Below are positions 7,518 through 17,400 of a stretch of DNA of 64,000 nucleotides, in pieces; positions within the stretch are counted from its first letter, which is position 1, and every line of letters begins with the position of its first letter. The stretch is from assembly GCA_964640655.1 (NCBI GenBank), contig CAZXFT010000003.1:62001-126000 (forward strand). The letters are read 5' to 3'. The position numbers and the translations under genes were made by a program. The notes beneath the pieces were generated by a model. It was not told where the DNA came from. It ran no database searches and was given only the letters and a program-made list of their open reading frames with translations. The stretch is from BJGO01 sp964640655 (GTDB taxonomy: Bacteria > Bacteroidota > Bacteroidia > Chitinophagales > UBA10324).

Positions 7518-9185
7518 ATGCTGAAACGATTATCCATAAAGCACTATGCCATTATCGAGGATGCCGAAATTCAATTCGGCAGCGGACTGAATATGATGAC
7601 CGGCGAAACCGGTGCAGGAAAATCTATTATACTTGGTGCCTTGTCGCTATTGCTCGGCGAGCGTGCCGACGCACAAGCCGTTCAGCAAGGAGCGGCGAAG
7701 TGTATTGTTGAAGTGGTATTTCAAAACGAGCAACAGGACGTCAGCGAATTTCTAAGTAAGAATGAATTTGATTCGCTGAGCAACGAAATTATATTACGTA
7801 GAGAAGTATATAGCGCAGGCAAATCGCGCGCTTTCATCAACGATACTCCGGCTACATTACAACAGTTGTCACAGCTGACGGATTATCTGATTGACATACA
7901 TAGGCAACATCAAACGCTATCCCTGCAGCAGCGTTCTTTTCAGCTGTTTGTTATTGACACTCTAGCCGGAAATCAGCAGCGCTTAATGCAGTACCGCAGC
8001 TTATTCCATCAATGGCAACATACACAAGAGCACCTTGCTACACTGCGTGCACAACACCAAAGGTTACAAGCGGAATTCGATTTCAATCAATTTCAGTTTA
8101 ACGAATTGATGAATGCCTCTCTGACCAACAATGCTGAACAAGAGCTTTTGGAAGCAGAGCTTAAAATGTTGGAAAATGCTGAAGAACTGCAATTGAAACT
8201 GAATGAGGTGTTACAAATTCTGGAGCAGGGGGATGTAAATAGCCTGATGATGATTAAGACTGCTCAGACACAGGTGCAGTCCTTAGTGAAGAAAATGCCG
8301 CAGGCTGAGTCTATTGCTAATCGTTTGCTGGAACTGCGCGAACAAATGATGGATGTAAGTGCTGAAGCTGAAGAATTATTAAATAAAGTAGAAAATAATC
8401 CGCAGCGGGTAGAGGAAATTCAGGAAAGACTGAATACAATATATAATTTACAAAAGAAACATCGCGTACAGGATGTGGATGCTTTGATTCAAATTCGAGA
8501 TGAACTGGAATTGAAATTGAATCATGTTTCTGAACTCGATAATGAAATCAGTCAAATTGAATTCAATTGCAATCAGTATTTCTCCAAATTAATTGATTCA
8601 GCAAAATCCATCTCATTACAAAGAAATAAATCCATACCAACCTTCGAAAAGCAATTGAAACAGTTGTTGAAGTCGGTGGGAATGCCTAGTGCTGAATTAA
8701 AGGTTCAAAGTGATATACTTGAAGAAAAAGACATAAACATCAACGGCTTAGATAAAATCGAATTTTTATTCACAGCCAACAAAGGCTTTAATGCACAGCC
8801 TTTACAGAAGATGGCTAGCGGAGGTGAATTGTCGCGTTTAATGCTCTGTATTAAAAGCATCATAGCAAAATCTGCTGCATTGCCAACATTAGTGTTTGAC
8901 GAGATTGATAATGGTATTAGTGGCGAAACTGCTCAACAGGTTGGATTATTGATGAAACAAATTGCTGTAACTCATCAGGTGATTTGTATTACACACTTGC
9001 CGCAGATGGCTGCAAAAGCTGATACTCACTTCTTCATTTATAAAGAACAAAAACAAAACAAAACATATACCCGCATCAGGATACTGAGTGCAGAAGAGCG
9101 AGTGGTGGAAATAGCAAAAATGCTTTCGGGAGAAAAACCAGGACAGGCAGCCTTGCAAAATGCCAAAGAATTAATAGACTTGTAA
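7518..9185 (+). CDS. recN: DNA repair protein RecN
   Basis: A 555-residue SMC-like ATPase acting in double-strand break repair. The N-terminal half has Walker A GETGAGKS at about residues 28-35. A long coiled-coil centre runs about 165-370, rich in Gln/Glu/Leu. The C-terminal half has the ABC signature ASGGELSRLML and Walker B LVFDEIDNGISG. Length and order are those of full RecN. It lies 16 bases after porD and 20 before fabI, within a tight same-strand run. No LexA-type box is evident. Confidence 0.96.
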   Translation: MLKRLSIKHYAIIEDAEIQFGSGLNMMTGETGAGKSIILGALSLLLGERADAQAVQQGAAKCIVEVVFQNEQQDVSEFLSKNEFDSLSNEIILRREVYSAGKSRAFINDTPATLQQLSQLTDYLIDIHRQHQTLSLQQRSFQLFVIDTLAGNQQRLMQYRSLFHQWQHTQEHLATLRAQHQRLQAEFDFNQFQFNELMNASLTNNAEQELLEAELKMLENAEELQLKLNEVLQILEQGDVNSLMMIKTAQTQVQSLVKKMPQAESIANRLLELREQMMDVSAEAEELLNKVENNPQRVEEIQERLNTIYNLQKKHRVQDVDALIQIRDELELKLNHVSELDNEISQIEFNCNQYFSKLIDSAKSISLQRNKSIPTFEKQLKQLLKSVGMPSAELKVQSDILEEKDININGLDKIEFLFTANKGFNAQPLQKMASGGELSRLMLCIKSIIAKSAALPTLVFDEIDNGISGETAQQVGLLMKQIAVTHQVICITHLPQMAAKADTHFFIYKEQKQNKTYTRIRILSAEERVVEIAKMLSGEKPGQAALQNAKELIDL

Positions 9186-9205
9186 AACACTAAAACCCAA
9201 CACCT

Positions 9206-10024
9206 ATGTCGAATCAATTGTTAAAAGGAAAGAAAGGAATCATTTTCGGTGCGCTTGATGAAAGCAGCATTGCATGGAAAGTTGCAGAAACAGCTTTTTC
9301 CGAAGGAGCAGCAATTACATTAACCAACGCGCCTGTTGCAATGCGTATGGGTAAGATTAACGAATTAGCCAAAGCATGTAATGCTGAAGTTATTCCTGCT
9401 GACGCAACATCCATTGATGACCTGACCAACCTTTTTAACAAAGCGCGAGAGATTCATGGCGGCAAACTGGATTTTGTGTTACACTCCATAGGTATGTCGC
9501 CAAATGTGCGAAAGAAAAAGACATACACCGATTTAAATTATGAGTTCTATCTCAAAACATTGGATATATCTGCAGCATCTTTTCATAAGATATGTCAGGT
9601 AGCTTATCAGACTGATGCTATGAACGATTGGGGTTCAATTTTAGGCTTGAGCTATATTGCTGCACAGCGCACCTTTCCAAGTTATGGCGATATGGCTGAT
9701 GCCAAAGCCACTTTAGAGTCTATTGCACGTGGTTTCGGTTATCATTTTGGTGTGAAGAATAAAGTGCGCGTGAATACAATTTCACAATCACCTACATACA
9801 CAACGGCCGGATCAGGAGTAGAAGGCTTTGATGCTTTCTTCAATTATGCCAATGAGCTATCACCGCTTGGTAATGCTTCTGCGCAAGACTGTGCCAATTA
9901 CTGTGTGATGTTGTTCAGTGATTATACACGTTTGGTCACTATGCAAAATCTATATCACGATGGCGGTTTCAGTTACACCGGAGTCAGCGATAAAATGATG
10001 CAACGGTTTTTAAGCAACGGATAA
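9206..10024 (+). CDS. fabI: Enoyl-[acyl-carrier-protein] reductase FabI
   Basis: A 272-residue NAD(P)H-dependent reductase completing each round of fatty acid elongation. It has the FabI-type Rossmann start (LLKGKKGIIFGALDESSIAWKVA, in two parts), the FVLHSIGMS segment, and the catalytic Tyr-X6-Lys in YGDMADAKATLE. These features put it in the FabI subgroup of short-chain dehydrogenases, not FabG. Length is normal. The leader carries the same 16-base string found upstream of the DUF5777 gene. Confidence 0.95.
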   Translation: MSNQLLKGKKGIIFGALDESSIAWKVAETAFSEGAAITLTNAPVAMRMGKINELAKACNAEVIPADATSIDDLTNLFNKAREIHGGKLDFVLHSIGMSPNVRKKKTYTDLNYEFYLKTLDISAASFHKICQVAYQTDAMNDWGSILGLSYIAAQRTFPSYGDMADAKATLESIARGFGYHFGVKNKVRVNTISQSPTYTTAGSGVEGFDAFFNYANELSPLGNASAQDCANYCVMLFSDYTRLVTMQNLYHDGGFSYTGVSDKMMQRFLSNG

Positions 10025-10068
10025 CATAACAATTCTTTTATTGCGTTTAATATGCAAACTCACACACT

Positions 10069-10800
10069 ATGAAGGAAATCAGAAACAGTTTAGTTATCGG
10101 ACTCACTATTATAATCACTGCATTGATCTTATCCAATGCTTACCGTAACCGTCATAGTACATCCAATTCTATATCAGTTACCGGTTTAGGAAGTAAGGAT
10201 TTTATATCAGATTTAATTGTGTGGAGTGGATATTTTGTAAAACGAAGCACTATTCTAAAAGAAGCATACTCACAGTTAGATCAGGATCGTGAAACAATAA
10301 AAGATTATTTGGTCGGGAAAGGTGTAAAGCCTGAAAACATTGTTTTCTCGGCAGTTGAAATTGAAAAGGAGTATGAAACCATTTATGAAGGGCCAAACGA
10401 TCGTTCAAAGTCTATTTTCACCGGATATCGCCTTTCACAAACCGTTACCATAGAATCGAACGAAGTTGACAAAATTGAAGACATCTCACGTCAGGTTACA
10501 GAGTTGATTAATACAGGTGTAGAGTTTTATTCCAATGCACCTCAATACTATTATACCAAGTTGGCAGAGTTGAAGATTGAAATGATAGCAGAAGCTACCC
10601 GAGATGCCAACGAACGTGCCACCAAGATTGCAGAAAATGCAAGAGCAAAGGTTGGGCAACTTAAAGATGCCACAATGGGTGTGTTTCAGATTGTGGCTCA
10701 AAACTCCAGTGAAGAGTATAGTTGGGGTGGTTCTTTTAACGCTTCATCCAAACGTAAGACAGCCTCTATCACAGTAAGGCTTGAGTATGAAGTAGATTAG
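10069..10800 (+). CDS. SIMPL domain (DUF541) protein
   Basis: A 243-residue protein with an N-terminal signal anchor (residues about 7-26) and a periplasmic SIMPL/DUF541 domain. Visible hallmarks are ISVTGLGSKDF at the start, VKPENIVFSAVEIEKEYE, the FTGYRLSQTVTIES strand, and the helix AEATRDANERATKIAENARAKVG with the following QLKDA. Family members such as E. coli YggE are linked to oxidative stress, but the biochemical role is unclear. It ends 7 bases from the convergent paaN-like gene. Confidence 0.85.
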   Translation: MKEIRNSLVIGLTIIITALILSNAYRNRHSTSNSISVTGLGSKDFISDLIVWSGYFVKRSTILKEAYSQLDQDRETIKDYLVGKGVKPENIVFSAVEIEKEYETIYEGPNDRSKSIFTGYRLSQTVTIESNEVDKIEDISRQVTELINTGVEFYSNAPQYYYTKLAELKIEMIAEATRDANERATKIAENARAKVGQLKDATMGVFQIVAQNSSEEYSWGGSFNASSKRKTASITVRLEYEVD

Positions 10801-10806
10801 GAGTAA

Positions 10807-12468
10807 TTATACCATTCTTCTGTGACCCACCCAAACAAAACGCTTCTGAACAAATTCCGGATTGGTGAATGATGCATTGCCTGCAGCATTACCACCTGTA
10901 ACATGAAAGTCGCTGAATGCAGCATGTTGATTTACCCAAATTAGGCCGGTAAGATTGAACGTAACCGGTACAAATACTTCCTGCATGGCATCGCCTATTT
11001 GCGTTAGTGTATTAGCATCTGTGCTATAAGCGGCACAGGTAATGGCGCCGTGTTCCGAAGCTATACTGCGAGCTAGTTGAAGACTCTCCTCTGTATTTTT
11101 TGTTTTGATGCAAATGGCAATTGGTCCGAATAATTCAGAAGAATATATATGATGGTCATTGGCTTTAACTTCGAGCAGGGTAGGACTTACGGTGCGTGTT
11201 TTGGGAAACTCCTCGCTGCTCACTGTTGCAGAGGTAAGAGCCATTTGTGCTTTGAGGTCAGCTATTTTTTCTACACGCTTCAATGTATTTTCATTTTGAA
11301 TGGCACCAAGTACACCCACACCCATCTTAGGGTTACTGCTAATGCCGCTAAGTTGGGCTTTCAATTTTTCAACTACTTCATCGTAGCTGTAAATTTTATC
11401 GTCGGCTTTAACTCCTGTTTCAGGAATAAAAATATTTTGCGGCGCGGTGCACATTTGTCCACTATATAAAGAAAGTGAGAACGCCAGATTTCCTACAACC
11501 TCATCTATATTTTTAACGCTATCGAGTATCACACTGTTTACTCCGGCTTTTTCGGTAAATACCGCTTTGCCTTGTGTCTGTAATTGCTCCACATAGTTAC
11601 CAAACGCAGAGTTGCCTGTATAATCAATCAGTTTTACGTCAGGGTGCTCGCAGTATTTTTTGGTGATGGGCAATTCGCTTCTGTCGCAAGCAAGTTGTAC
11701 CAAGGTATCATCTATGCCATTTTCTCGTAATACATCTTGTATATCAGCCACACAAATAGCTATGGGTAATACGGCTTTAGGATGCGGCTTAATGATCACC
11801 GGATTACCGGTGATTAAGCTGGCATAAACGCCGGGCAAGGTATTCCATACCGGGAACGTAGAGCAACCTATCACCAACGAGATTCCTTTAGGCACAGCCA
11901 CAAAATTTTTCTCGAGTTTCACGCTGAACTTGCCCATAGGTTTTTCCCAAACCACTTCATTAGGAAATCGAGTGAGTTCGTGCAAACCTAGTGCCACGGG
12001 TTCCAGTGCTCGGTCTAAGGAGTGTGGCCCTGAAGCCTGGAACGACATCATAAAGGATTGGCCGGTGGTGTGCATCGTTGCATAAGCAATTTCAAAGAAA
12101 TGCGTTTTAATACGCTCTAACGTTTCAACTAAAATACCGGCACGTTCTTGTGGTGTTATTTTCTTCCACTGACGCAAAGCTTGCTTGGCGTTGTTTATGG
12201 TTTGATCAAAATCGTAAATAGGGTATTGAATGTTCAGCGGCACCTGTGTATATGGAGAAACTTCTTCGCCGTGCCAACTGCTGATTCCCTTGGCACTCAG
12301 ACGCTCGAACTTTTTGCTGCACATGGCCTCGAACAAGATTTTACCTTGTGTAAAACCATCTTCGCCATATGCTTTGGGGTGCTCTGGATAGGCAGCATAA
12401 AAAGTTCGGCTATGAATGGCCTCGAGTGCTTTATCTATAAATGCTTTGTGCTTTTCGTAAAGTGACAT
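10807..12468 (-). CDS. PaaN-like aldehyde dehydrogenase (phenylacetate degradation type)
   Basis: A 553-residue NAD(P)-dependent aldehyde dehydrogenase. It has the catalytic Cys in SGQMCTAPQN, the general-base Glu in VFTEKAGVNS, and the cofactor region GNPVIIKPHPKAVLP. The extra N-terminal region of about 90 residues and the FPVWNTLPGVY segment fit the PaaN type, which lacks the MaoC-like hydratase of PaaZ. No other phenylacetate genes are near, so the substrate is uncertain; another aromatic or acyl aldehyde is possible. The start is ATG 12466-12468. An 18-bp palindrome lies about 100 bases upstream, between this gene and the divergent cargo gene. Confidence 0.8.
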   Translation of the reverse strand: MSLYEKHKAFIDKALEAIHSRTFYAAYPEHPKAYGEDGFTQGKILFEAMCSKKFERLSAKGISSWHGEEVSPYTQVPLNIQYPIYDFDQTINNAKQALRQWKKITPQERAGILVETLERIKTHFFEIAYATMHTTGQSFMMSFQASGPHSLDRALEPVALGLHELTRFPNEVVWEKPMGKFSVKLEKNFVAVPKGISLVIGCSTFPVWNTLPGVYASLITGNPVIIKPHPKAVLPIAICVADIQDVLRENGIDDTLVQLACDRSELPITKKYCEHPDVKLIDYTGNSAFGNYVEQLQTQGKAVFTEKAGVNSVILDSVKNIDEVVGNLAFSLSLYSGQMCTAPQNIFIPETGVKADDKIYSYDEVVEKLKAQLSGISSNPKMGVGVLGAIQNENTLKRVEKIADLKAQMALTSATVSSEEFPKTRTVSPTLLEVKANDHHIYSSELFGPIAICIKTKNTEESLQLARSIASEHGAITCAAYSTDANTLTQIGDAMQEVFVPVTFNLTGLIWVNQHAAFSDFHVTGGNAAGNASFTNPEFVQKRFVWVGHRRMV

Positions 12469-12569
12469 GACCTTGATTTTTTAGAAACCCAAAAATAAGG
12501 GAATAGAAATGGATATAAGTTCAATGATGAGGGTTTCTTGATTTAAAAAATGAATACATTTAAAGTAAG

Positions 12570-12587
12570 TTGTAAACCGGTTTACAA
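12570..12587. promoter_or_regulatory. Perfect 18-bp palindrome, operator-like
   Basis: TTGTAAACCGGTTTACAA is its own reverse complement over all 18 bases. It lies in the 217-base gap between the divergent paaN-like gene and the cargo gene at 12686. Central CCGG with AAA/TTT shoulders resembles operators of LacI/GalR-family repressors. No such regulator is encoded in the window. The rest of the gap shows no gene or RNA. Confidence 0.55.
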
Positions 12588-12685
12588 AGTGGGCTGGTAT
12601 GATATGAAATAGGTATCTTAGTTTCTAATTAACCAATAGTAAGTGGCAAAAACTCCCCAATAAAACTAAATAACTACACTCAGTT

Positions 12686-14413
12686 ATGCAAACTCAGTTA
12701 TTCGATTATAAAAATAATACAGGATTTGCTTTCTCTATAATTAATACTTGTAATCAGCTTCTTTTCTTATTGGCGATGCTGATCAAAGTAAATGCATATG
12801 CACAAACCCAACCACCACCCCTGAAATGGAAAAAGACATATCCTCTTAATCAGAATGGAGGTTATAGAATTAATGATTTTACCTATCTGAAAAGTAACCA
12901 TTCCTACTACGTATTAGGTCAATTGGATTTAGCAGATTGTGTAAACAATATATGCCAGTGCGACATATATACAGATAACGACACTACACATAATGGACAG
13001 GTGCTTTACCAATTGGATGAAACCGGAAATATCATTAAGAAAATTTGCCTTGGAAAAATATTTGCAGGTTACAGGTTTATTACCACATCAATAGATAATC
13101 AACTTGTTATTGCCGGGACAGCAAGTAAACCGGTTGGTGAGTTTACCGGATACAATATAGACACAGTTACCCACGATGTGATTGTTATTAAAATGGATAC
13201 TTTGGGAAATATTATCTGGCGAACCCACTTACCCGGATATGGTTATGATGAGCTAAACAATATTTATAGTGCTGATAATAACCATGTATTTGTATTAGTA
13301 AATCGCTGGGCCGGCCCCGATGGAATCTATTACGAACATTATGGTGAGCCGAATTCTTTCGACGAAGATTCTTATGTAATAGAATTAGATGAAAACGGAA
13401 ACATTATATGGAGCAAAGCTATAGGAGGTACCAAGCTTGAGGTACTTATGTCTATTATTCGTTTACCCAATAACGACATCATTGTTGGAGGTATTATTGA
13501 ATCTTCATCCATTGGCTATTATGCATCTTCAATTCCCATAGGTGCTGGTGATGCATATGTAGTATATATAGACAGTGCTCGTAATATGAAGTGGAATAAA
13601 CGATTTGGAGGTAGCTCAGTTGACGCATTAAGAGTCATAATTTCAATTTCTGATGATAAAATATTATTAATCACAGCAATTGGTTATGGTTCTACAAACA
13701 CCGACATACCTTTATGGCATACTCCGTCAGAAATAGCCGCTTATATTATTAACGGCAATGGTGATATACTTAAAAGTCGCACATACGGAGGGAATGATTA
13801 TGATAACTGTTGTTTTCCTAAATACAAAATCTTCAAATCAGGAAACCACATTGCAATATATGGCACAACAGCATCAAAGGATGGAGATGTTTTACCCATG
13901 TATCCATTACTTCCTAAAGCTACACCCTGGCTATTAATCATTGATACCGCATTAAACATAGTTAACTCTTACAACCTTGGCGGAAAAAGTGAAAACTGGA
14001 ATGATGAACTCCTCAGTTATTATTACGATGGCGACCATCTGACTGCCGCATCGGTATTTATGGGGTCGTGCCCTGCATTGCAAATTCCACATAACCCCTG
14101 GGGAACAACAGTGATGTACGATATTAATCAATACACTCTGGTCAGTGAATTAGAACTTACTCCGGTAATGGTAAAAGTTATACCCAATCCGGTAAGACAG
14201 AAAGCTATTGTAGAAATAGAGGGAGATAAAATGAATGCAGCCAAATGGCTGAGCGTGTATGATATCAATGGTCAGGTTGTGCTGAACGAAAGAATCAACA
14301 GCACACTAGAGCAAATAGATGTAAGCAGTATGCCATCGGGCACTTATTTCTATGAAGTACTTACAGAGTTAAGACAGAAATTATTCACCGGAAAAATCAT
14401 CATACTACACTAA
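12686..14413 (+). CDS. T9SS type A cargo protein with repeated propeller-like blades
   Basis: A 575-residue exported protein. The N-terminal signal peptide ends in NAYAQ (about residue 40). The body repeats a blade-like pattern: YQLDETGNIIKK, VIKMDTLGNIIWR, VIELDENGNIIWSKAIGG, VVYIDSARNMKWNKRFGG. This looks like a beta-propeller of the bacterial PQQ-like/delta-60 type. The last ~85 residues form a type A sorting domain (VKVIPNPVRQKAIVEI, VYDINGQVV, SMPSGTYFYEV). It should be secreted through the outer membrane and anchored or released by the T9SS; the ligand is unknown. The next cargo gene follows 18 bases later. Confidence 0.8.
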   Translation: MQTQLFDYKNNTGFAFSIINTCNQLLFLLAMLIKVNAYAQTQPPPLKWKKTYPLNQNGGYRINDFTYLKSNHSYYVLGQLDLADCVNNICQCDIYTDNDTTHNGQVLYQLDETGNIIKKICLGKIFAGYRFITTSIDNQLVIAGTASKPVGEFTGYNIDTVTHDVIVIKMDTLGNIIWRTHLPGYGYDELNNIYSADNNHVFVLVNRWAGPDGIYYEHYGEPNSFDEDSYVIELDENGNIIWSKAIGGTKLEVLMSIIRLPNNDIIVGGIIESSSIGYYASSIPIGAGDAYVVYIDSARNMKWNKRFGGSSVDALRVIISISDDKILLITAIGYGSTNTDIPLWHTPSEIAAYIINGNGDILKSRTYGGNDYDNCCFPKYKIFKSGNHIAIYGTTASKDGDVLPMYPLLPKATPWLLIIDTALNIVNSYNLGGKSENWNDELLSYYYDGDHLTAASVFMGSCPALQIPHNPWGTTVMYDINQYTLVSELELTPVMVKVIPNPVRQKAIVEIEGDKMNAAKWLSVYDINGQVVLNERINSTLEQIDVSSMPSGTYFYEVLTELRQKLFTGKIIILH

Positions 14414-14431
14414 ACATTAGAATTTATAATT

Positions 14432-17400
14432 ATGAAAACAAATTATATTACGCTATCCATTGTATTCATTTTTTTGAATATCACCTTACAGGCGCAAATG
14501 CCGGTGTGGAAATCGGGCATGGCTAATCAACTGGAAGGTTATCAAAGCATCAAGCAACAATCCATTCAGGCATCCTCATCATTCAGCACGGGTGAAAATA
14601 GTGAAGCCGCACAATTCAGCAAGTGGCAATGGTTTTGGGATAAGCGAGCAGGCAACGCAAACCAACCCTCTGATTTTGAAACGGCACAAAAAGCTATAAT
14701 GGATTATATACAAAGTGGTTTAACCACTTGCGGTTCGCAAAATACATTCGAACCACATTGGAATAATATAGGTCCTGAAAACTTTGCAGTGGCAGAAGGT
14801 CGTTTGGAATGTGTGTGGGTGAAGCCCGGGAACAGAGATATAATTGTTGCCGGAAGCAATAGTGGCGGTTTGTATAAAACTACAGATGGAGGAATGAACT
14901 GGCACTGTGTTACCAACGAATTACCGGCTATGGGATTCAACAGAATTATATTTGATCCAATTAACAATCAACTCATTGCTGCATCGAATATGAACGATCT
15001 GGCTTACGGCTATGGAGTTGGTCTCATTCTGTCTAATGACGAAGGTGAAACCTGGCAACTTGATCAGGCATTTTATACATATTACCAGAGCATAGAAAAT
15101 TGGGTGCTACCGAGAATTAACGATTTAAAAATGAACCCATACAATAACGAGTTGGTCGTAGTTATGGACAGATATGTTTTGAAGCGTAGCAATAATATTT
15201 GGCAAAATATAACACCTTCAAACTCCAACATAGAACCACCCGGGTTTCTTTACAACAGAAATATTTTCTATGATATTGAAGCATTAAATGTAACAACCTG
15301 GGCCTTAACTACCGCATTTCAAATTGGTACGACCGGCAATTCGGCAGTAAATATCCCCGGCACCGCACAATTTTTTATCACCAATAATAACGGAAGTACT
15401 TGGTTGGAAAAAACAACCGAATTAGCATTCGCAACTGATTGGCTGATCTCTAATGGCAATTTTGAAGAAGGTAATTTATCACCTTTTACAGCAAGCACTA
15501 ACTCATCTGCAACTGTAAAATGGGAGGCACATACCACACCAGCCGGAACTTCGGCAAGATGTTGGCCCGAAGCAGGTAAATACAACTATTTATTTCATTA
15601 CGGACAAAAAAAGAATTATGTGTTGTGTCCCGGATCAAGATATACACTGAGTTTTAATTATACCTTATCGGCCCACACCAAACTTATTATTCATTTAAGT
15701 ACGCTTACTTCTCTTTCTGATAGCTGGACAACACAGCAATGGCTCACAAATACCAATCAGGATTACAAAATAGAAATACCTTCAAGCGGGTTTGCCGGTA
15801 ACACAACTACAAACAATTATTCTATAACACTCGATGATATTTTAAACAATCAATCTAATTATTTTCTATCTGTATTTTTTGAAGCCGTGCACGATGAAAC
15901 CGCAAACAATGGGGATGACTATGTTGACATAGATGATATAAATGTACAGTGCTATACCTTATCGGACATTAAAACGGAGAGGGATGCGTTTAATCATTTG
16001 TATGTACAATACAACCGTATATGGAGCGGGCAGTATATGGCTAAGTACAATATAGAGCCATCTGTACAATTCCAAAACACAGGGGCCATTACAGCAACCC
16101 CGGCTTTATGGGATTTCAGGTGCTCTCAGCAAACTGAAAATAAGATTTATGGAATGACTACTACCTTTTTACTTTCAACTAATTCAGGGCTGAACTTCAA
16201 TCAAACGTTTCTATATAATACAAGCGACGATGCAACTGCGCACGTAGATTGCAGAAATCTGTTAATATTAATAGATGATGAAATAGAATATATATATCGA
16301 TGCGATGATGGTGGACTTTCGTATTCTATCGATAACGGATATAGTTACACGCATCTGAACGGCAAAGGTTTAATTATTACGCAATTTTACAGTTTATCAG
16401 ACCTTGAATTAGCACATTTATGGACTTATGCCGGCGCACAGGATAATGGTTTGTACAGATTTAAGAATGGTATTGTCAACAGATACGATGTAGGCGATGG
16501 ATATAAGCCGGAAGCTTATAAACAAGATGGTACCGTTAGACTTTATTACCAATCTGGGCCAGGTGGTGCTCACGGTAACTCGGTTAGTATCAGTCATGCC
16601 GATCAGGACGTACCCGTGGGCGGGGTCAATGTTACTCCTTCCGGCACCAATACAGAGCCACAGGAATATTCTAAGCCTATCTATGCACATCCCTATAATG
16701 GCAAGTTTTACGCAGGCTTTGCCAACTTATATTATACCGATTTGGGAGGTGATGCAGCAAGTTATGATTATTATAATATCATAGACAAAACATTTACCAT
16801 AGATAATAATCCAATAAATAAAATCACCTCATTTGATATATCAGATGAAACTAATCAATATGGTTATCCTGAGTTTATTTATGTAACCATAGATGGATTT
16901 ATACCTGTAAGCCAAACACAACCTAAAGACCGTATATTGAAAATAGAACATATTGGGCCTGATAATACCAATTATACCATTAATGATATCACCAAAAATT
17001 TACCTGTTGATTACTACACCTTATCCAGTGTTGTATCCGACCCCAAAGACCATAATCGGGTTTGGGTGGGGCTATCGCAATTTGCTATAACAAACGTACA
17101 AGGCGATAATCAGTTAAATCCCGGTCATCAACGAATTTATTTCAGAGATCTGTCAGATGCAAATGGCAACTGGGTAGATGTTTCAGAAGGATTACCTGCA
17201 TTTCCCATTAATTGCTTGGTATATCAAAAAGGAAGCGATGATATTATATATGCGGGCACCGATGTAGGAGTATTTGTTTATAACAAAACCGCAGCACGTT
17301 GGGAGTGTTTTAATCAAAATATGGTCTGCATGATTACAGGTTTGGAGATAAATTATTGCACCGGTAAATTAAGAGCATCTACCTGGGGCAGAGGATTATG

